A program made the position numbers and the translations under genes. This document shows, in pieces, positions 16,900 through 25,760 of a DNA stretch of 57,334 nt. The stretch's first letter is position 1. Every line of letters starts with the position of its first letter. Source of the DNA: Fidelibacterota bacterium MT.SAG.2 (GTDB taxonomy: Bacteria > Fidelibacterota > SORT01); NCBI GenBank assembly GCA_004402915.1, contig SORU01000008.1, forward strand, positions 1 through 57,334. The letters run 5' to 3'. Below the pieces are notes generated by a model that was not told the DNA's origin, searched no databases, and saw only the letters and a list, made by a program, of their open reading frames with translations.

Positions 16900-18966
16900 A
16901 TCCGCCTTTCAGTAATCATAGTCAGCTATAACGTCAAAGCTTTTTTAAAACAAACGCTTGAATCGACCTATAAATCTGTTTCAGGTATTGAAACCGAAAT
17001 ATTTGTTGTAGACAATAACTCATTTGACGGAAGTTCTCAAATGGTGAAATCTACATATCCTGACGTAATTTTAATAGAAAATGGGGAAAATCTCGGATTC
17101 TCCAAAGCGAATAATCAAGCGATCAAAAGAGCAAAAGGTGATTATGTACTTATATTAAATCCTGATACCGTAGTGCAGGAAGATACATTCAAAACGCTTA
17201 TTAAATTTTTAGACGAACATCCGGAAGCCGCTGCAGCAAGTTGTAAGGTATTAAATGCAGATGGCACCTTACAACTGGCTTGCAGAAGAAGCACTCCGAC
17301 TCCACTCGTTGTGCTTCCCAAAATCCTCGGTCTGAGCGCTCTCTTTCCAAAAAGCAAGCTATTTGCAAAATACAACCTTACCTATCTTGATGAGGATGAA
17401 GTTTCAGAGGTCGATGCAGTTTCCGGATCATTTGTGATGGTTCGAAAATCGGCAATAGAAGAGATCGGTCTTTTTGATGAAGATTTTTTTATGTACGGAG
17501 AGGATCTCGATTGGTTTTTTCGGATGAGAAAAGCAGGGTATAAAATTTATTATGTTCCTTCTACAAAAATAATTCATTACAAGGGAGAGAGTAGCAGAGC
17601 AGCGGGATATGATGCAATCGGAATGTTTTATAAAGCTCAGATACAATTTGTCAGAAAACATTTCAGTAAATCAAGATCAGTTTTTGCCGTCATGTTTCTG
17701 TATTTTGCGATTGTAGCACGGGGTTTATTTTCATATGCAGTGAAAACGGGAGTTGCCCTCGCACCACTTATAATTGATACATTTTTAATGCAGTTGTCGC
17801 TATTGTTGGCAGTCAGGATTCGATTCGGTTCCTTCAATGAGGTAAGCGCATATTTTCTGATAGACGGAATTTATACGGTTGTTTGGTTATTCTCTTTTTT
17901 CCTTGTGGGGATCTATAAGAAAAGGCGGTTTTCAGCGACCTATGCAGCATGGGGAGTAATTCTCGGATTTTTTGTAAACACAACTTTCACCTTCTTCTTT
18001 AAGCAATTTGCTTATTCAAGAGAAGTGCTTATTTGGTTGCTTCTACTCAATATAATAATTCTGCCGGCATGGCGTATAGGAATCAGATTAGCGAGAAAAA
18101 CAGGCATGGTTCCGTTCTTAGGTACGTTAGGAAAAACAATGATATTAAAACGCACTGCTATAGTGGGCAGCGCAGAAGAGGCAAAGCGTATAACGCAAAA
18201 AGTGCTTGATAGAATTGAATATGGTTATTCAATCGAAGGATTTATCGATAAGAAATCTCCCGATTCTGTTCTCGATAGCCCTACATACTTGGGAAACGTA
18301 ACTGATATTGCAGAAATAGTGTCGGCAAGAAAAATAACAGATATAATATTCTCAACTGAATCTTACAGTTATGAAGAGGTGTTGGACATTATAGACAAGG
18401 TTAAGCATAATAAAATGAATTTCAAAATTGTTCCCAAACAGATGGATTTTATTATCGGAAAAGCAAGTGTGGAATCAATTGAAGATCTTTCATTTATTGA
18501 CATAGAATTCAATATTGATAAATTATACAACAGAGTAATCAAACGCTCCTTAGATCTGATGATTTCATCATTACTCCTAATTCTACTTCTACCATTTGCA
18601 ATAATCAGTTTTCTCCTCTTTGGACGTTCAATTAGAGGAGTTGATCTGTTATTGCAAGATAATCAGGTCAGAAGGGTGTATCTTCTTTCAAAAACGGATA
18701 AAATTCAAAGTGGTATCTTATCCCGCTATCCATTACTTTTGCACGTCCTGACAGGTAAAATGAGTATTGTGGGCTGTGAATTGTTGCTAAATCCTTTGGA
18801 TTTAAAGAATATTCATTATAAACCTGGTTTGACGAGTTTAGCTGAAATAATGTCACAGGGAAATAGAGATGAGGATGAGTATGAAAAATATGAGCAATAC
18901 TATTTACGAAATCAGTCTTTGCAATTAGATCTGGAAATAATCATTAAAGCATTATTCAACCTTTAA
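16900..18966 (+). CDS. GT2 glycosyltransferase fused to a degenerate polyprenyl sugar-phosphate-transferase-like module
   Basis: N-terminal GT2 domain (about 1-260) begins IRLSVIIVSYNVKAFL with VVDNNSFDGS, NLGFSKANNQ, ILNPDTVV and EDLDWFFRMRKAGY. Then come four or five membrane segments (about 270-400), an NAD-like domain (RTAIVGSAEEAKRI, about 425-540) and a short bacterial-sugar-transferase-like end (KRSLDLMISSLLLILLLP, MSIVGCELL, KPGLTSLAEI). The last part lacks the catalytic K/R-rich and GPRP motifs of active transferases, so it may be non-catalytic. The expected initiator Met is an ATC at 16900-16902. No ATG, GTG or TTG lies in frame between the previous TAA and the ATG at 17041, which is inside the GT domain. 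Total 688 aa. Confidence 0.8.
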   Translation: MRLSVIIVSYNVKAFLKQTLESTYKSVSGIETEIFVVDNNSFDGSSQMVKSTYPDVILIENGENLGFSKANNQAIKRAKGDYVLILNPDTVVQEDTFKTLIKFLDEHPEAAAASCKVLNADGTLQLACRRSTPTPLVVLPKILGLSALFPKSKLFAKYNLTYLDEDEVSEVDAVSGSFVMVRKSAIEEIGLFDEDFFMYGEDLDWFFRMRKAGYKIYYVPSTKIIHYKGESSRAAGYDAIGMFYKAQIQFVRKHFSKSRSVFAVMFLYFAIVARGLFSYAVKTGVALAPLIIDTFLMQLSLLLAVRIRFGSFNEVSAYFLIDGIYTVVWLFSFFLVGIYKKRRFSATYAAWGVILGFFVNTTFTFFFKQFAYSREVLIWLLLLNIIILPAWRIGIRLARKTGMVPFLGTLGKTMILKRTAIVGSAEEAKRITQKVLDRIEYGYSIEGFIDKKSPDSVLDSPTYLGNVTDIAEIVSARKITDIIFSTESYSYEEVLDIIDKVKHNKMNFKIVPKQMDFIIGKASVESIEDLSFIDIEFNIDKLYNRVIKRSLDLMISSLLLILLLPFAIISFLLFGRSIRGVDLLLQDNQVRRVYLLSKTDKIQSGILSRYPLLLHVLTGKMSIVGCELLLNPLDLKNIHYKPGLTSLAEIMSQGNRDEDEYEKYEQYYLRNQSLQLDLEIIIKALFNL

Positions 18967-18975
18967 GGATAACAA

Positions 18976-19935
18976 TTGGCACAAATGACATATGATTTTG
19001 AAAAGCCTATAATAGATATTGAGGAAGAGCTTGCCCTCTTGGAATCAAATGCAATGGTAACGGGGACCGACCTATCTGCGGAAATTAGTAAACTGAAGGA
19101 AAAGCGGGATAATCTTATCATAGATATTCATTCGAAATTAAGTCGGTGGCAAAAAGTGCAACTTGCGCGTCATCCCGACAGACCATATACCCTTAATTAT
19201 ATTGAAATGATGTGTGATAATTTCATTGAATTACATGGTGATAGGCAGTATGGAGATGACGCCGCAATGGTAACGGGATTAGCAGAAATTGACGGTCTCA
19301 ACATGATGATCATAGGGCATCAAAAAGGGAGAGGCACACGAGATAACATCAAGAGAAATTTCGGAATGTCCAATCCCGAAGGTTATCGAAAGGCGCTGCG
19401 AGTCATGAAGTTAGGCGAAAAATTCAATATACCGATACTGTCACTTATAGATACGCCCGGCGCGTTTCCGGGGTTAGGCGCCGAAGAAAGAGGACAAGCG
19501 GAAGCCATAGCTAAAAACCTCCTCGAAATGAGCAAATTGAGAGTTCCGATACTTGTGATAATAATAGGTGAAGGCGCAAGCGGCGGCGCACTTGGGATAG
19601 GAATTGGAGACAGAATCCTGATGATGCAGAATACCTGGTATAGCGTAATTTCTCCTGAAGGATGCGCTTCCATACTCTACCGTGATTCATCGAAAGCCCC
19701 AGAAGCCGCAGAAGCTTTGAAACCTACGCCTGAAGACCTTTTAGAACTCGGTATTATAGATGGAATAATCGAGGAGCCGAACGGTGGAGCGCATCGTGAT
19801 AAAGAAGGCGCTGGTAAATCGTTAAAAAAAGCTATATTAACCAATATCCGAGAACTACAAAAACTACCCGTAAATATTCTTATTGAAAATCGGGTAAACA
19901 AATATTCCGCAATGGGCGCTTGGATAGAGAATTAG
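18976..19935 (+). CDS. accA: Acetyl-CoA carboxylase carboxyltransferase subunit alpha
   Basis: Transfers the carboxyl group from biotin to acetyl-CoA in the first step of fatty acid synthesis, together with AccD. Clear family sequence includes ARHPDRPYTLNYIE, FIELHGDRQYGDD, IGHQKGRGTRDNI, FGMSNPEGYRKALR, LIDTPGAFPGLGAEERGQAE and GEGASGGALGIGIGD. Length 319 aa is standard. The TTG start at 18976 has AAGGA upstream (18965-18969). No accD is in the window. Confidence 0.96.
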   Translation: MAQMTYDFEKPIIDIEEELALLESNAMVTGTDLSAEISKLKEKRDNLIIDIHSKLSRWQKVQLARHPDRPYTLNYIEMMCDNFIELHGDRQYGDDAAMVTGLAEIDGLNMMIIGHQKGRGTRDNIKRNFGMSNPEGYRKALRVMKLGEKFNIPILSLIDTPGAFPGLGAEERGQAEAIAKNLLEMSKLRVPILVIIIGEGASGGALGIGIGDRILMMQNTWYSVISPEGCASILYRDSSKAPEAAEALKPTPEDLLELGIIDGIIEEPNGGAHRDKEGAGKSLKKAILTNIRELQKLPVNILIENRVNKYSAMGAWIEN

Positions 19936-20012
19936 CCTCTGGATTCCTTCTCTCTGAAAAATTTTCTCCACTCTAAACTTTTATCAGAACTTTGATCGGA
20001 ATTGAACAAACA

Positions 20013-20804
20013 ATGTATGAAAAATATGGTGACTATTCCGATGAGACTTTCTCCGAACTCTACGACTATTTGCCGATATATTCGCAAAGAGACGATATTA
20101 GCTTCTATGTAGAATGGGCAAACAGGATAAACCGGGATGTCCTCGAACTCGGCTGCGGCACAGGTCGAGTGTCCATACCCATAGTATATACCGGCGTAAA
20201 CGTGATCGCATTGGACTATTCAATGCCTATGCTGAAGAAATTAGAATCTAAACTTGAACAGGAAGAATGGGATATTTCAGATCGGTTATCCGTTATTAGA
20301 GGAGACATGACAAACTTCAGGTTGAATAAAAAATTCAGCCTGATAATACTGCCTTTCCGGCCATTTCAACATCTAATATCTGTTGACGATCAACTGAATT
20401 GCCTGAAATCTGTTCGAGACCATCTCACGCAGGATGGATATTTCATATTTGATCTGTTCAATCCGAATCCGGATAGACTATTGACACCCGCTTTCGGCTC
20501 GGTAGTCGATGTGCCGCGGTTTGAAATGGCGGACGGCAGGATGCTGACAAGAACTTCCCGAGTACTTACTTCCCATTGGAAAGAGAAATGGAATGAATAT
20601 GAGTTTTTATATGAAATTGAAGAATTGAACGGAAAGATAAAAAAGATAACTCAAAAGACTTCAATGCGGTATTTTTCTGTGGAAGAGTTAGAGCTTCTGT
20701 TAGATATGGCAGGATTGAAAATAATAGAACTATATGGAGATTTTGACTCATCTCCATACGAACAAAATTCGCCTGAAGAAATTTATATTACCGGGCTCAA
20801 ATAG
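20013..20804 (+). CDS. Class I SAM-dependent methyltransferase
   Basis: About 263 aa with the SAM loop VLELGCGTGRVSIP, the acidic strand VIALDYSMPML and the FDLFNPNPDRLL region. I start at ATG 20013 (MYEKYGDYSDETF), which matches relatives; an upstream TTG at 19992 is possible. It is convergent with, and only 3 bases from, the foldase gene. Substrate unknown. Confidence 0.8.
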   Translation: MYEKYGDYSDETFSELYDYLPIYSQRDDISFYVEWANRINRDVLELGCGTGRVSIPIVYTGVNVIALDYSMPMLKKLESKLEQEEWDISDRLSVIRGDMTNFRLNKKFSLIILPFRPFQHLISVDDQLNCLKSVRDHLTQDGYFIFDLFNPNPDRLLTPAFGSVVDVPRFEMADGRMLTRTSRVLTSHWKEKWNEYEFLYEIEELNGKIKKITQKTSMRYFSVEELELLLDMAGLKIIELYGDFDSSPYEQNSPEEIYITGLK

Positions 20805-20807
20805 CTC

Positions 20808-22673
20808 CTACAGATGGGTGTGCTCTATATCAATTTTATTATTTCGCAAATCGATTATTTCCGCTTTCTCTCTCATATCTTCTACCCAGTCTGAAAAGAT
20901 TGTGTTCTGCTGAGTAGTGAGAAGTTGCCTTTGTAATTCTTCATAGACTAATTCAAAAGCAGGTTCTTCAAAATTGTCTTTGCCGACAAGTTGAACGATC
21001 ACTGCCCCTGAAGTTAATAATACCGGTCTTATCATATCCCCCGGTTCAGATATCGATAATGCACCGGCAAGCGCGCCACTCTTACCTAATCCGGATATAT
21101 TTACGTCCAAATAAAATGGCGGTGGGGTTTTTATTTTTAATTTTGGATCCAATTCTACGATATAATCAAGGAATTCATTTGAAGAAAGAGCCTGTTCATA
21201 CAATTCTTGAGCGTATGCGAGCGCTTTTTCGTTTCTCTTTCTGAACTGCAGCGTAAGACTGATCAGTGGGGAAACTGTTTCAAGAGGTTGAGTTGAAGCT
21301 TCATGAATCTCATCGAGCCTGAATACATAGTAGCCGCTTTCGTTCTCTAAAACATCGCTAATATCACCTACTTTGGCTGTGAAAGCAAATAAAACAGCAT
21401 CATTGAGTGCTCCTACACTACCAAGATTTATGTCAGTTTCCTTTATCGGATCCGTTTTTTGAATTAATGCGTCGTTTTCTACTGCCGCTGAGTCAAATCC
21501 TAACTCCTTAGCGTCGAAAGCAAATAGATTTGCAATTGATCGATTATTTGAAAGTGTGTTCGGACCTGCCCTCAACTCAAGTAATATATGACTTGCTTCA
21601 ACCTCTTTATCGCCTTTATCCGAAGTTCTTATGTTTTTAATATAAATTACATGAACACCAAATTCGGTTAACACCGGCGCTACAATATCTCCTACCTCAG
21701 CGCTGAATACCGCATCCTCAAATGATTTGACCATTACCCCTCTGCCGAAATATCCTAAATTGCCACCTTCAGAGGCTGAGGGGCCATCCGAATAAGCTTT
21801 GGCAAGTCCGGCGAAATCGATCCCCTTCTCGGCGCGGGCTTTCAAACTCAATGCTTCCTTCATTACTAATGATGTGTCTTCCGCGGAGGGCAACTTACTT
21901 AACCAAGCGTAACTCATTAAGCGTTCCGGCTCTTTTTTGTAATTTTCTAAATTAGCGTTATAATATTCTTCCATTTCAAATTGAGTAACGTTAATGGTGC
22001 TATCGTTCAAGAAACGAGCATTTTTCACTATGATATGCTTGATGTTATATCTTAATTTATTTCTCTTATAATACTCACGAACATCTTCTTTGTTTACACG
22101 GATGGTGGAGGCAAGCAGATTTATCATTTTCTGACGGGGAAGAGATGCCCTTATGTCATCTTCGTAGATTCGCCAGTTGTAGTCCGGGTTCGATAGGGCT
22201 TGTCTATATTTGCTGATATCGAATTTGCCATTTGTTTGAAATATTGTGTCTTGCCTAAAGTAGCTCGGGGGATTCTCTGTCATATGCCATATAACTTCTT
22301 CATCGGTTGCTCTTATGTTCCGTTTATTAATTTCCTGCATTATAAGACTTTCTGTTACTAACTCATTCCAAACCTCATTACCGATCTGTACACGCAGTTC
22401 ATCGGTAATTTCACCCGCACCCTGAGTTCTTACCTGATCGTACCGCAGGTTAACATAATTAAAGTAATCTTTCGATTTAATCGATTCACCGTTGACCAGA
22501 GCAACGGCATCAATTAATTTACTTCTTCCGGTAATAATATCGAGAATGTCCGCCCCGCCCACCAATCCGCCGATTGCTAAACTTCCAACGAATGTTATCA
22601 ATAAAATCCATAAGATCACGTGGGTACCTTCCCGAAGTTGTCCCATCAAGCCCATATTATTTGTTACCTCCAT
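20808..22673 (-). CDS. PpiD/SurA-like periplasmic peptidyl-prolyl isomerase
   Basis: A 621-aa membrane-anchored foldase. One N-terminal membrane helix (about 11-35; HVILWILLITFVGSLAIGG) is followed by a SurA-N-like region (LVNGESIKSKDYFNYV) and a parvulin domain at about 276-345 (DFAGLAKAYSDGPSA, GGNLGYFGRG, VGDIVAPVLTEFGVH). A second, weaker parvulin-like part follows. Relatives assist folding of outer-membrane proteins at the periplasmic face of the inner membrane. Start ATG at 22673; an ATG at residue 7 (MGLMGQLREG) is an alternative. Confidence 0.87.
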   Translation of the reverse strand: MEVTNNMGLMGQLREGTHVILWILLITFVGSLAIGGLVGGADILDIITGRSKLIDAVALVNGESIKSKDYFNYVNLRYDQVRTQGAGEITDELRVQIGNEVWNELVTESLIMQEINKRNIRATDEEVIWHMTENPPSYFRQDTIFQTNGKFDISKYRQALSNPDYNWRIYEDDIRASLPRQKMINLLASTIRVNKEDVREYYKRNKLRYNIKHIIVKNARFLNDSTINVTQFEMEEYYNANLENYKKEPERLMSYAWLSKLPSAEDTSLVMKEALSLKARAEKGIDFAGLAKAYSDGPSASEGGNLGYFGRGVMVKSFEDAVFSAEVGDIVAPVLTEFGVHVIYIKNIRTSDKGDKEVEASHILLELRAGPNTLSNNRSIANLFAFDAKELGFDSAAVENDALIQKTDPIKETDINLGSVGALNDAVLFAFTAKVGDISDVLENESGYYVFRLDEIHEASTQPLETVSPLISLTLQFRKRNEKALAYAQELYEQALSSNEFLDYIVELDPKLKIKTPPPFYLDVNISGLGKSGALAGALSISEPGDMIRPVLLTSGAVIVQLVGKDNFEEPAFELVYEELQRQLLTTQQNTIFSDWVEDMREKAEIIDLRNNKIDIEHTHL

Positions 22674-22914
22674 AAAATCTACTGTTTCGCACGACTGGTA
22701 AATATATCAGGTCTTTAAAGTCTATGCAAGCGGTATTTACATTGCAAAATAAGAGGTTTCTTATTTTTTTTGAAATTAGAGCTCATAAGGAATAATTCTT
22801 GATGCAATTCCGAAAGCGTGCAGCCGCTGAAGGGATTTCGTATTGACGATGTGTGAGAGTAAGAATTTTCTCGATCCCCTCAACGGCGATGGATCCTTAC
22901 CACCGCTTTTGAAT

Positions 22915-22990
22915 CGTCATTGCGAGGAGTCCGTCAGCTGACGGACGACGTAGCCTGCCTGACTAATGTCAGGCGGGCAATCTCGCTCGG
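22915..22990. repeat. Composite palindromic (REP-like) intergenic repeat
   Basis: The outer part reads CGTCATTGCGAG ... GGCAATCTCG. Inside are a perfect 18-bp palindrome GTCCGTCAGCTGACGGAC (22929-22946) and a second hairpin GCCTGCCTGAC-TAAT-GTCAGGCGGGC (22953-22978, one G-U type mismatch). This build is typical of dispersed extragenic repeats. It also explains a spurious ORF over this stretch. Confidence 0.65.
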
Positions 22991-23246
22991 CATTCAAATA
23001 GATTTCGAGATGGCTCGCCCTATATATTTTATGCAAGCGATACTTGCCAGCCCTGCAAATGTCCGACGGGCGAAGAGAGTTTGCTATATGCTTATGAGCC
23101 TCAATATGATTGGAATAAGAGAATCCTTATGTATAATAATTATACACTATAAAGTAATAAATATATAAACACATGTAAAACATTTATACACTCTGTCATG
23201 TGATGGCAATCAACAATCTAATAATTTAATTCACTCCTAAGTTTAA

Positions 23247-23264
23247 TATTAATATATATTAATA
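23247..23264. promoter_or_regulatory. 18-bp perfect AT-rich palindrome upstream of the pilin promoter
   Basis: TATTAATAT followed by ATATTAATA forms a perfect dyad 29-46 bases upstream of the sigma-54-like -24 box. It could be an activator binding site; this is inference. Confidence 0.4.
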
Positions 23265-23292
23265 AGAACTAAGTAATTTGTTTGTACTATAA

Positions 23293-23308
23293 TGGCACGC
23301 TAATTGTA
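23293..23308 (+). promoter_or_regulatory. Sigma-54-type promoter before the pilin cluster
   Basis: TGGCACG (23293-23299), four bases, then TTGTA (23304-23308) closely matches the -24/-12 consensus TGGCACG-N4-TTGCA with one change in the -12 box. The predicted start near 23319 is just before the ATG at 23324. A sigma-54-dependent NtrC-family regulator is encoded in this window. Confidence 0.6.
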
Positions 23309-23323
23309 GTAGAGTAATGTGAA

Positions 23324-23812
23324 ATGGGACTTACTGGCAATTTAATTAAAAACAATAAAGGATTTACACTGATGGAATTGGTAGTTACAACTGCAATAAT
23401 GGGGACGCTTGCTGCAGTTGCAGTACCAAAATTCGCTGAACAGCAGGAAGAGGCTAAGGTGCGAACCACTCTTGTAAATATCAGTATAATCGGTCAGACG
23501 ATGTCCACGGATTTTCAAAATAGATTGACTCGTCAAGGAATGAATGAAGCAAAATTTTCAGCTCCGATTAACTCGCCGATAATATTGGCTAACGACAGTA
23601 CCGATATTATTACCACGCGATTGATTCGTCAGATGGAGCCGATTCCCGTTTCGCCTTATAATGATATGCCATATGTGTTTACGCTGATTCGAGACGGTGA
23701 GGTCAAGTACATTCCTGTGCCGGGATCTGTTAATATAGATTACACCGGTCCGAAATTTACGATACATGACCCGAATGACCCTATAAACCTAATTATGGAA
23801 TTTTCACCATAA
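23324..23812 (+). CDS. Type IV pilin/pseudopilin-like protein
   Basis: A prepilin leader ending KNNKG is cut before FTLMELVVTTAIMGTLAAVA, with Gly at -1 and Glu at +5, followed by the hydrophobic helix. The rest (162 aa total) has no GspG calcium-loop signature. The ATG at 23324 is used. Only about 5 bases separate it from the predicted sigma-54 start, and an in-frame ATT at 23345 would give the classical short leader MKNNKGFTLMELVV. It is the first gene of an eight-pilin cluster. Confidence 0.83.
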   Translation: MGLTGNLIKNNKGFTLMELVVTTAIMGTLAAVAVPKFAEQQEEAKVRTTLVNISIIGQTMSTDFQNRLTRQGMNEAKFSAPINSPIILANDSTDIITTRLIRQMEPIPVSPYNDMPYVFTLIRDGEVKYIPVPGSVNIDYTGPKFTIHDPNDPINLIMEFSP

Positions 23813-23858
23813 TATTTTGAAGAATAAAATAAAACAGATCAATCAGGAGGACAGAAAA

Positions 23859-24242
23859 ATGAACAGAAATAGTAAAGGATTTACGCTAATCGAATTGGTT
23901 ACCGTTATAGCGATCTTAGGTGTTTTGGCTGCTATGACGGTGCCGAAATTCTTTGACCTGCAAACGCAAGCTAAGATTGAAACTGAAAATATGATCATCG
24001 GAACTATAAGAGCGGGTTTGGAGACATATGCGGCTAACCAGATAGTAACAACTGGCAGTAAAGTATATCCGATATCATCAACTTCTACGGTGTTGACGGA
24101 TATTTTGAATCCTGTACCTGAAGGGTGGGGGTATGATGCATCAAACGAACACGTCTTCAACAGCGACAGTACGGCTAAATGGACTTACTCAAGTGCGGGT
24201 GGTGCTCTTTATACTATCGGATCGCGCACATTAATTCCTTAG
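23859..24242 (+). CDS. Type IV pilin-like protein (MshA/PilA type)
   Basis: Starts at ATG 23859 after a perfect AGGAGG (23845-23850) with 8-base spacing. Leader MNRNSKG, then FTLIELVTVIAILGVLAAMTVPKF with Glu at +5. About 127 aa. The strongest ribosome binding site of the cluster and the short pilin body make this the best candidate for a major pilin. Its C-terminus (SDSTAKWTYSS, YTIGSRTLIP) is echoed in the next gene. Confidence 0.84.
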   Translation: MNRNSKGFTLIELVTVIAILGVLAAMTVPKFFDLQTQAKIETENMIIGTIRAGLETYAANQIVTTGSKVYPISSTSTVLTDILNPVPEGWGYDASNEHVFNSDSTAKWTYSSAGGALYTIGSRTLIP

Positions 24243-24357
24243 TAGATAGCGAGTTCAGAATCCTAAGCGGATAATTTATACAAATGTACGAAAAACTGTG
24301 AGGGGTGGTTAGTGCTGCCCCTTATAAGTTTAAACATTATAATAGCAGCAAAAGTGG

Positions 24358-24606
24358 ATGAAAATGAAAAATAACTCGAACAGGGGCTTCACACTGATGG
24401 AATTGGTAACAGTCATCTCCATATTAGGGATACTTGCAGCTATGGCTGTACCGAAGTTTTTTAATCTGAGCTTCAAAGCTCAAATAGAGACTGAGAGACA
24501 GATTAGTGGAACGATCACACATAGCAGAAGCGACAGTACAATCAGCTGGACTTATACGAGAAGCACAAATGATGTTTATAGCATTGGAACAAGGTCGGCA
24601 ATTTAA
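24358..24606 (+). CDS. Short pilin paralogue with an internal deletion
   Basis: Leader SNRG then FTLMELVTVISILGILAAMAVPKFF and KAQIETERQISGTI closely follow the preceding pilin. The middle of the globular domain, about 45 residues, is missing, and the protein ends SDSTISWTYTRS and YSIGTRSAI, aligning with the upstream pilin's C-terminus. At 82 aa it may be a decaying duplicate or a reduced minor pilin. The reading frame itself is intact. Confidence 0.7.
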   Translation: MKMKNNSNRGFTLMELVTVISILGILAAMAVPKFFNLSFKAQIETERQISGTITHSRSDSTISWTYTRSTNDVYSIGTRSAI

Positions 24607-24750
24607 TTGATTGTTTTATTTGTGATGTAATATCTTTAGTAGTATTAATTAAAGAACATAAATGGTGTTGATTGCAATTACGATTCGGATTCAAGAACCG
24701 AATAAAAATATGAGGAGATATCGGAAGATCCCGTATTTCAATGAATAAGA

Positions 24751-25197
24751 ATGAATATAAACAGTGTTAAAAACAAAGATGGATTTACATTTGCTGAAAT
24801 GATAGTCACCGTAGCAATTCTCGGGACAATTATTTCGATCGGGGTCCCGAAATTCACGGAATTGATATTTGAAAGTAAGATCAGGAAGTCTGAAACAACT
24901 ATAATTAATATCCAGCAGGCATTTTTTACACACTACTATAACACCACTTTTATTGGGAGAGCAGAATTTCCGCCCAGCCCGCAGGATAGTCTGATGACGA
25001 TAGAATGGTCAATATTACCTCTTTTGTTCAACGGCAGATCGGTCGCAAATCTGTTCAGAAATGGCAAAATTCCTTTGAATCCGAACAGAAAACCCTATAT
25101 ATATCACCAATTACCCGCTGTGCCTGAGCTGGGCTTGACACAAGGATTTAAATTACGTGATCCGGAATACCAACTTGAAAGCACTTATAGGTTATAA
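24751..25197 (+). CDS. Pseudopilin-like protein
   Basis: Leader ending NKDG, then FTFAEMIVTVAILGTIISIGVPKF with Glu at +5. It is 148 aa with a globular domain that I do not recognise and no GspG-type loop. It shares the strand and spacing of the cluster. Probably a minor pilin. Confidence 0.8.
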   Translation: MNINSVKNKDGFTFAEMIVTVAILGTIISIGVPKFTELIFESKIRKSETTIINIQQAFFTHYYNTTFIGRAEFPPSPQDSLMTIEWSILPLLFNGRSVANLFRNGKIPLNPNRKPYIYHQLPAVPELGLTQGFKLRDPEYQLESTYRL

Positions 25198-25216
25198 TAT
25201 GGTGAATGAATAGAAA

Positions 25217-25726
25217 ATGAGGTTATTTGTAAAAATGCGAACAATTCAAGTTTTATTCAAGAATTCACCCAACGCGGGCTTTACCATGATAGAATTAGTT
25301 ATGGTAATTGTCGTAATGGCGGCATTAGCAGCTGTTTCAGTCCCGCGTATAAATGATTTTATCACAAACTCGAAGATACAGGCAAGTAAAAATGAAATGT
25401 TACAAATTCGGGCTGCAATATCGGGTACTCCCGACAGAACTGCCGGAGGAAGATATGTTGACAGGGGATATATAGGCGATGTCGGGGCCGTACCCTCAAG
25501 TTTGAATGATTTGATCACGAATCCCGGACTGCCGGCTTATGATTATTTTTCACGAACAGGGTGGAACGGGCCTTATTTAGTAGATAATGGTACCGGAGAG
25601 ATACTTAGAGATGCATGGCTGGTTAATTATGTCCTAAATGTAGCCGACAGTACTATCCGAAGTTTTGGACCGAATAAGATCGATGATTTGGGCACAGGCG
25701 ACGATATAGTGATTAAGTATCGGTGA
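25217..25726 (+). CDS. GspG-like pseudopilin
   Basis: Leader ending NAG, then FTMIELVMVIVVMAALAAVS. The body has the GspG-like signature GWNGPYLVDNGTGEI and a C-terminal loop IRSFGPNKIDDLGTGDDIVI, like the calcium-binding end of major pseudopilins. Length 169 aa; ATG 25235 is an alternative start. Its core recurs in the four large pilins that follow. Confidence 0.82.
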   Translation: MRLFVKMRTIQVLFKNSPNAGFTMIELVMVIVVMAALAAVSVPRINDFITNSKIQASKNEMLQIRAAISGTPDRTAGGRYVDRGYIGDVGAVPSSLNDLITNPGLPAYDYFSRTGWNGPYLVDNGTGEILRDAWLVNYVLNVADSTIRSFGPNKIDDLGTGDDIVIKYR

Positions 25727-25760
25727 ATAAAGGGTAACATGTTTAATCGGGGACTCTCAA

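Larger units (their letters stand above)
22674..23323. other. 650-base intergenic region with hairpin repeats and a sigma-54-like promoter
   Basis: No credible gene. It holds a composite palindromic repeat at about 22915-22990, an 18-bp AT-rich palindrome at 23247-23264 and a sigma-54-like promoter at 23293-23308 before the pilin genes. Confidence 0.6.

Noticed and set aside
22920-23168. 82-aa ORF in the gap before the pilins
   Set aside because: Its N-terminal part is the palindromic repeat translated, there is no ribosome binding site, and the composition is not protein-like.
24280-24330. AGGGG/CCCCT hairpin before the short pilin as terminator
   Set aside because: Only 5 bp with a 12-base loop and no T-tract.
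24607-24750. TGG...TTGCA near 24670 as a second sigma-54 promoter
   Set aside because: The spacing between GG and GC is two bases too short.
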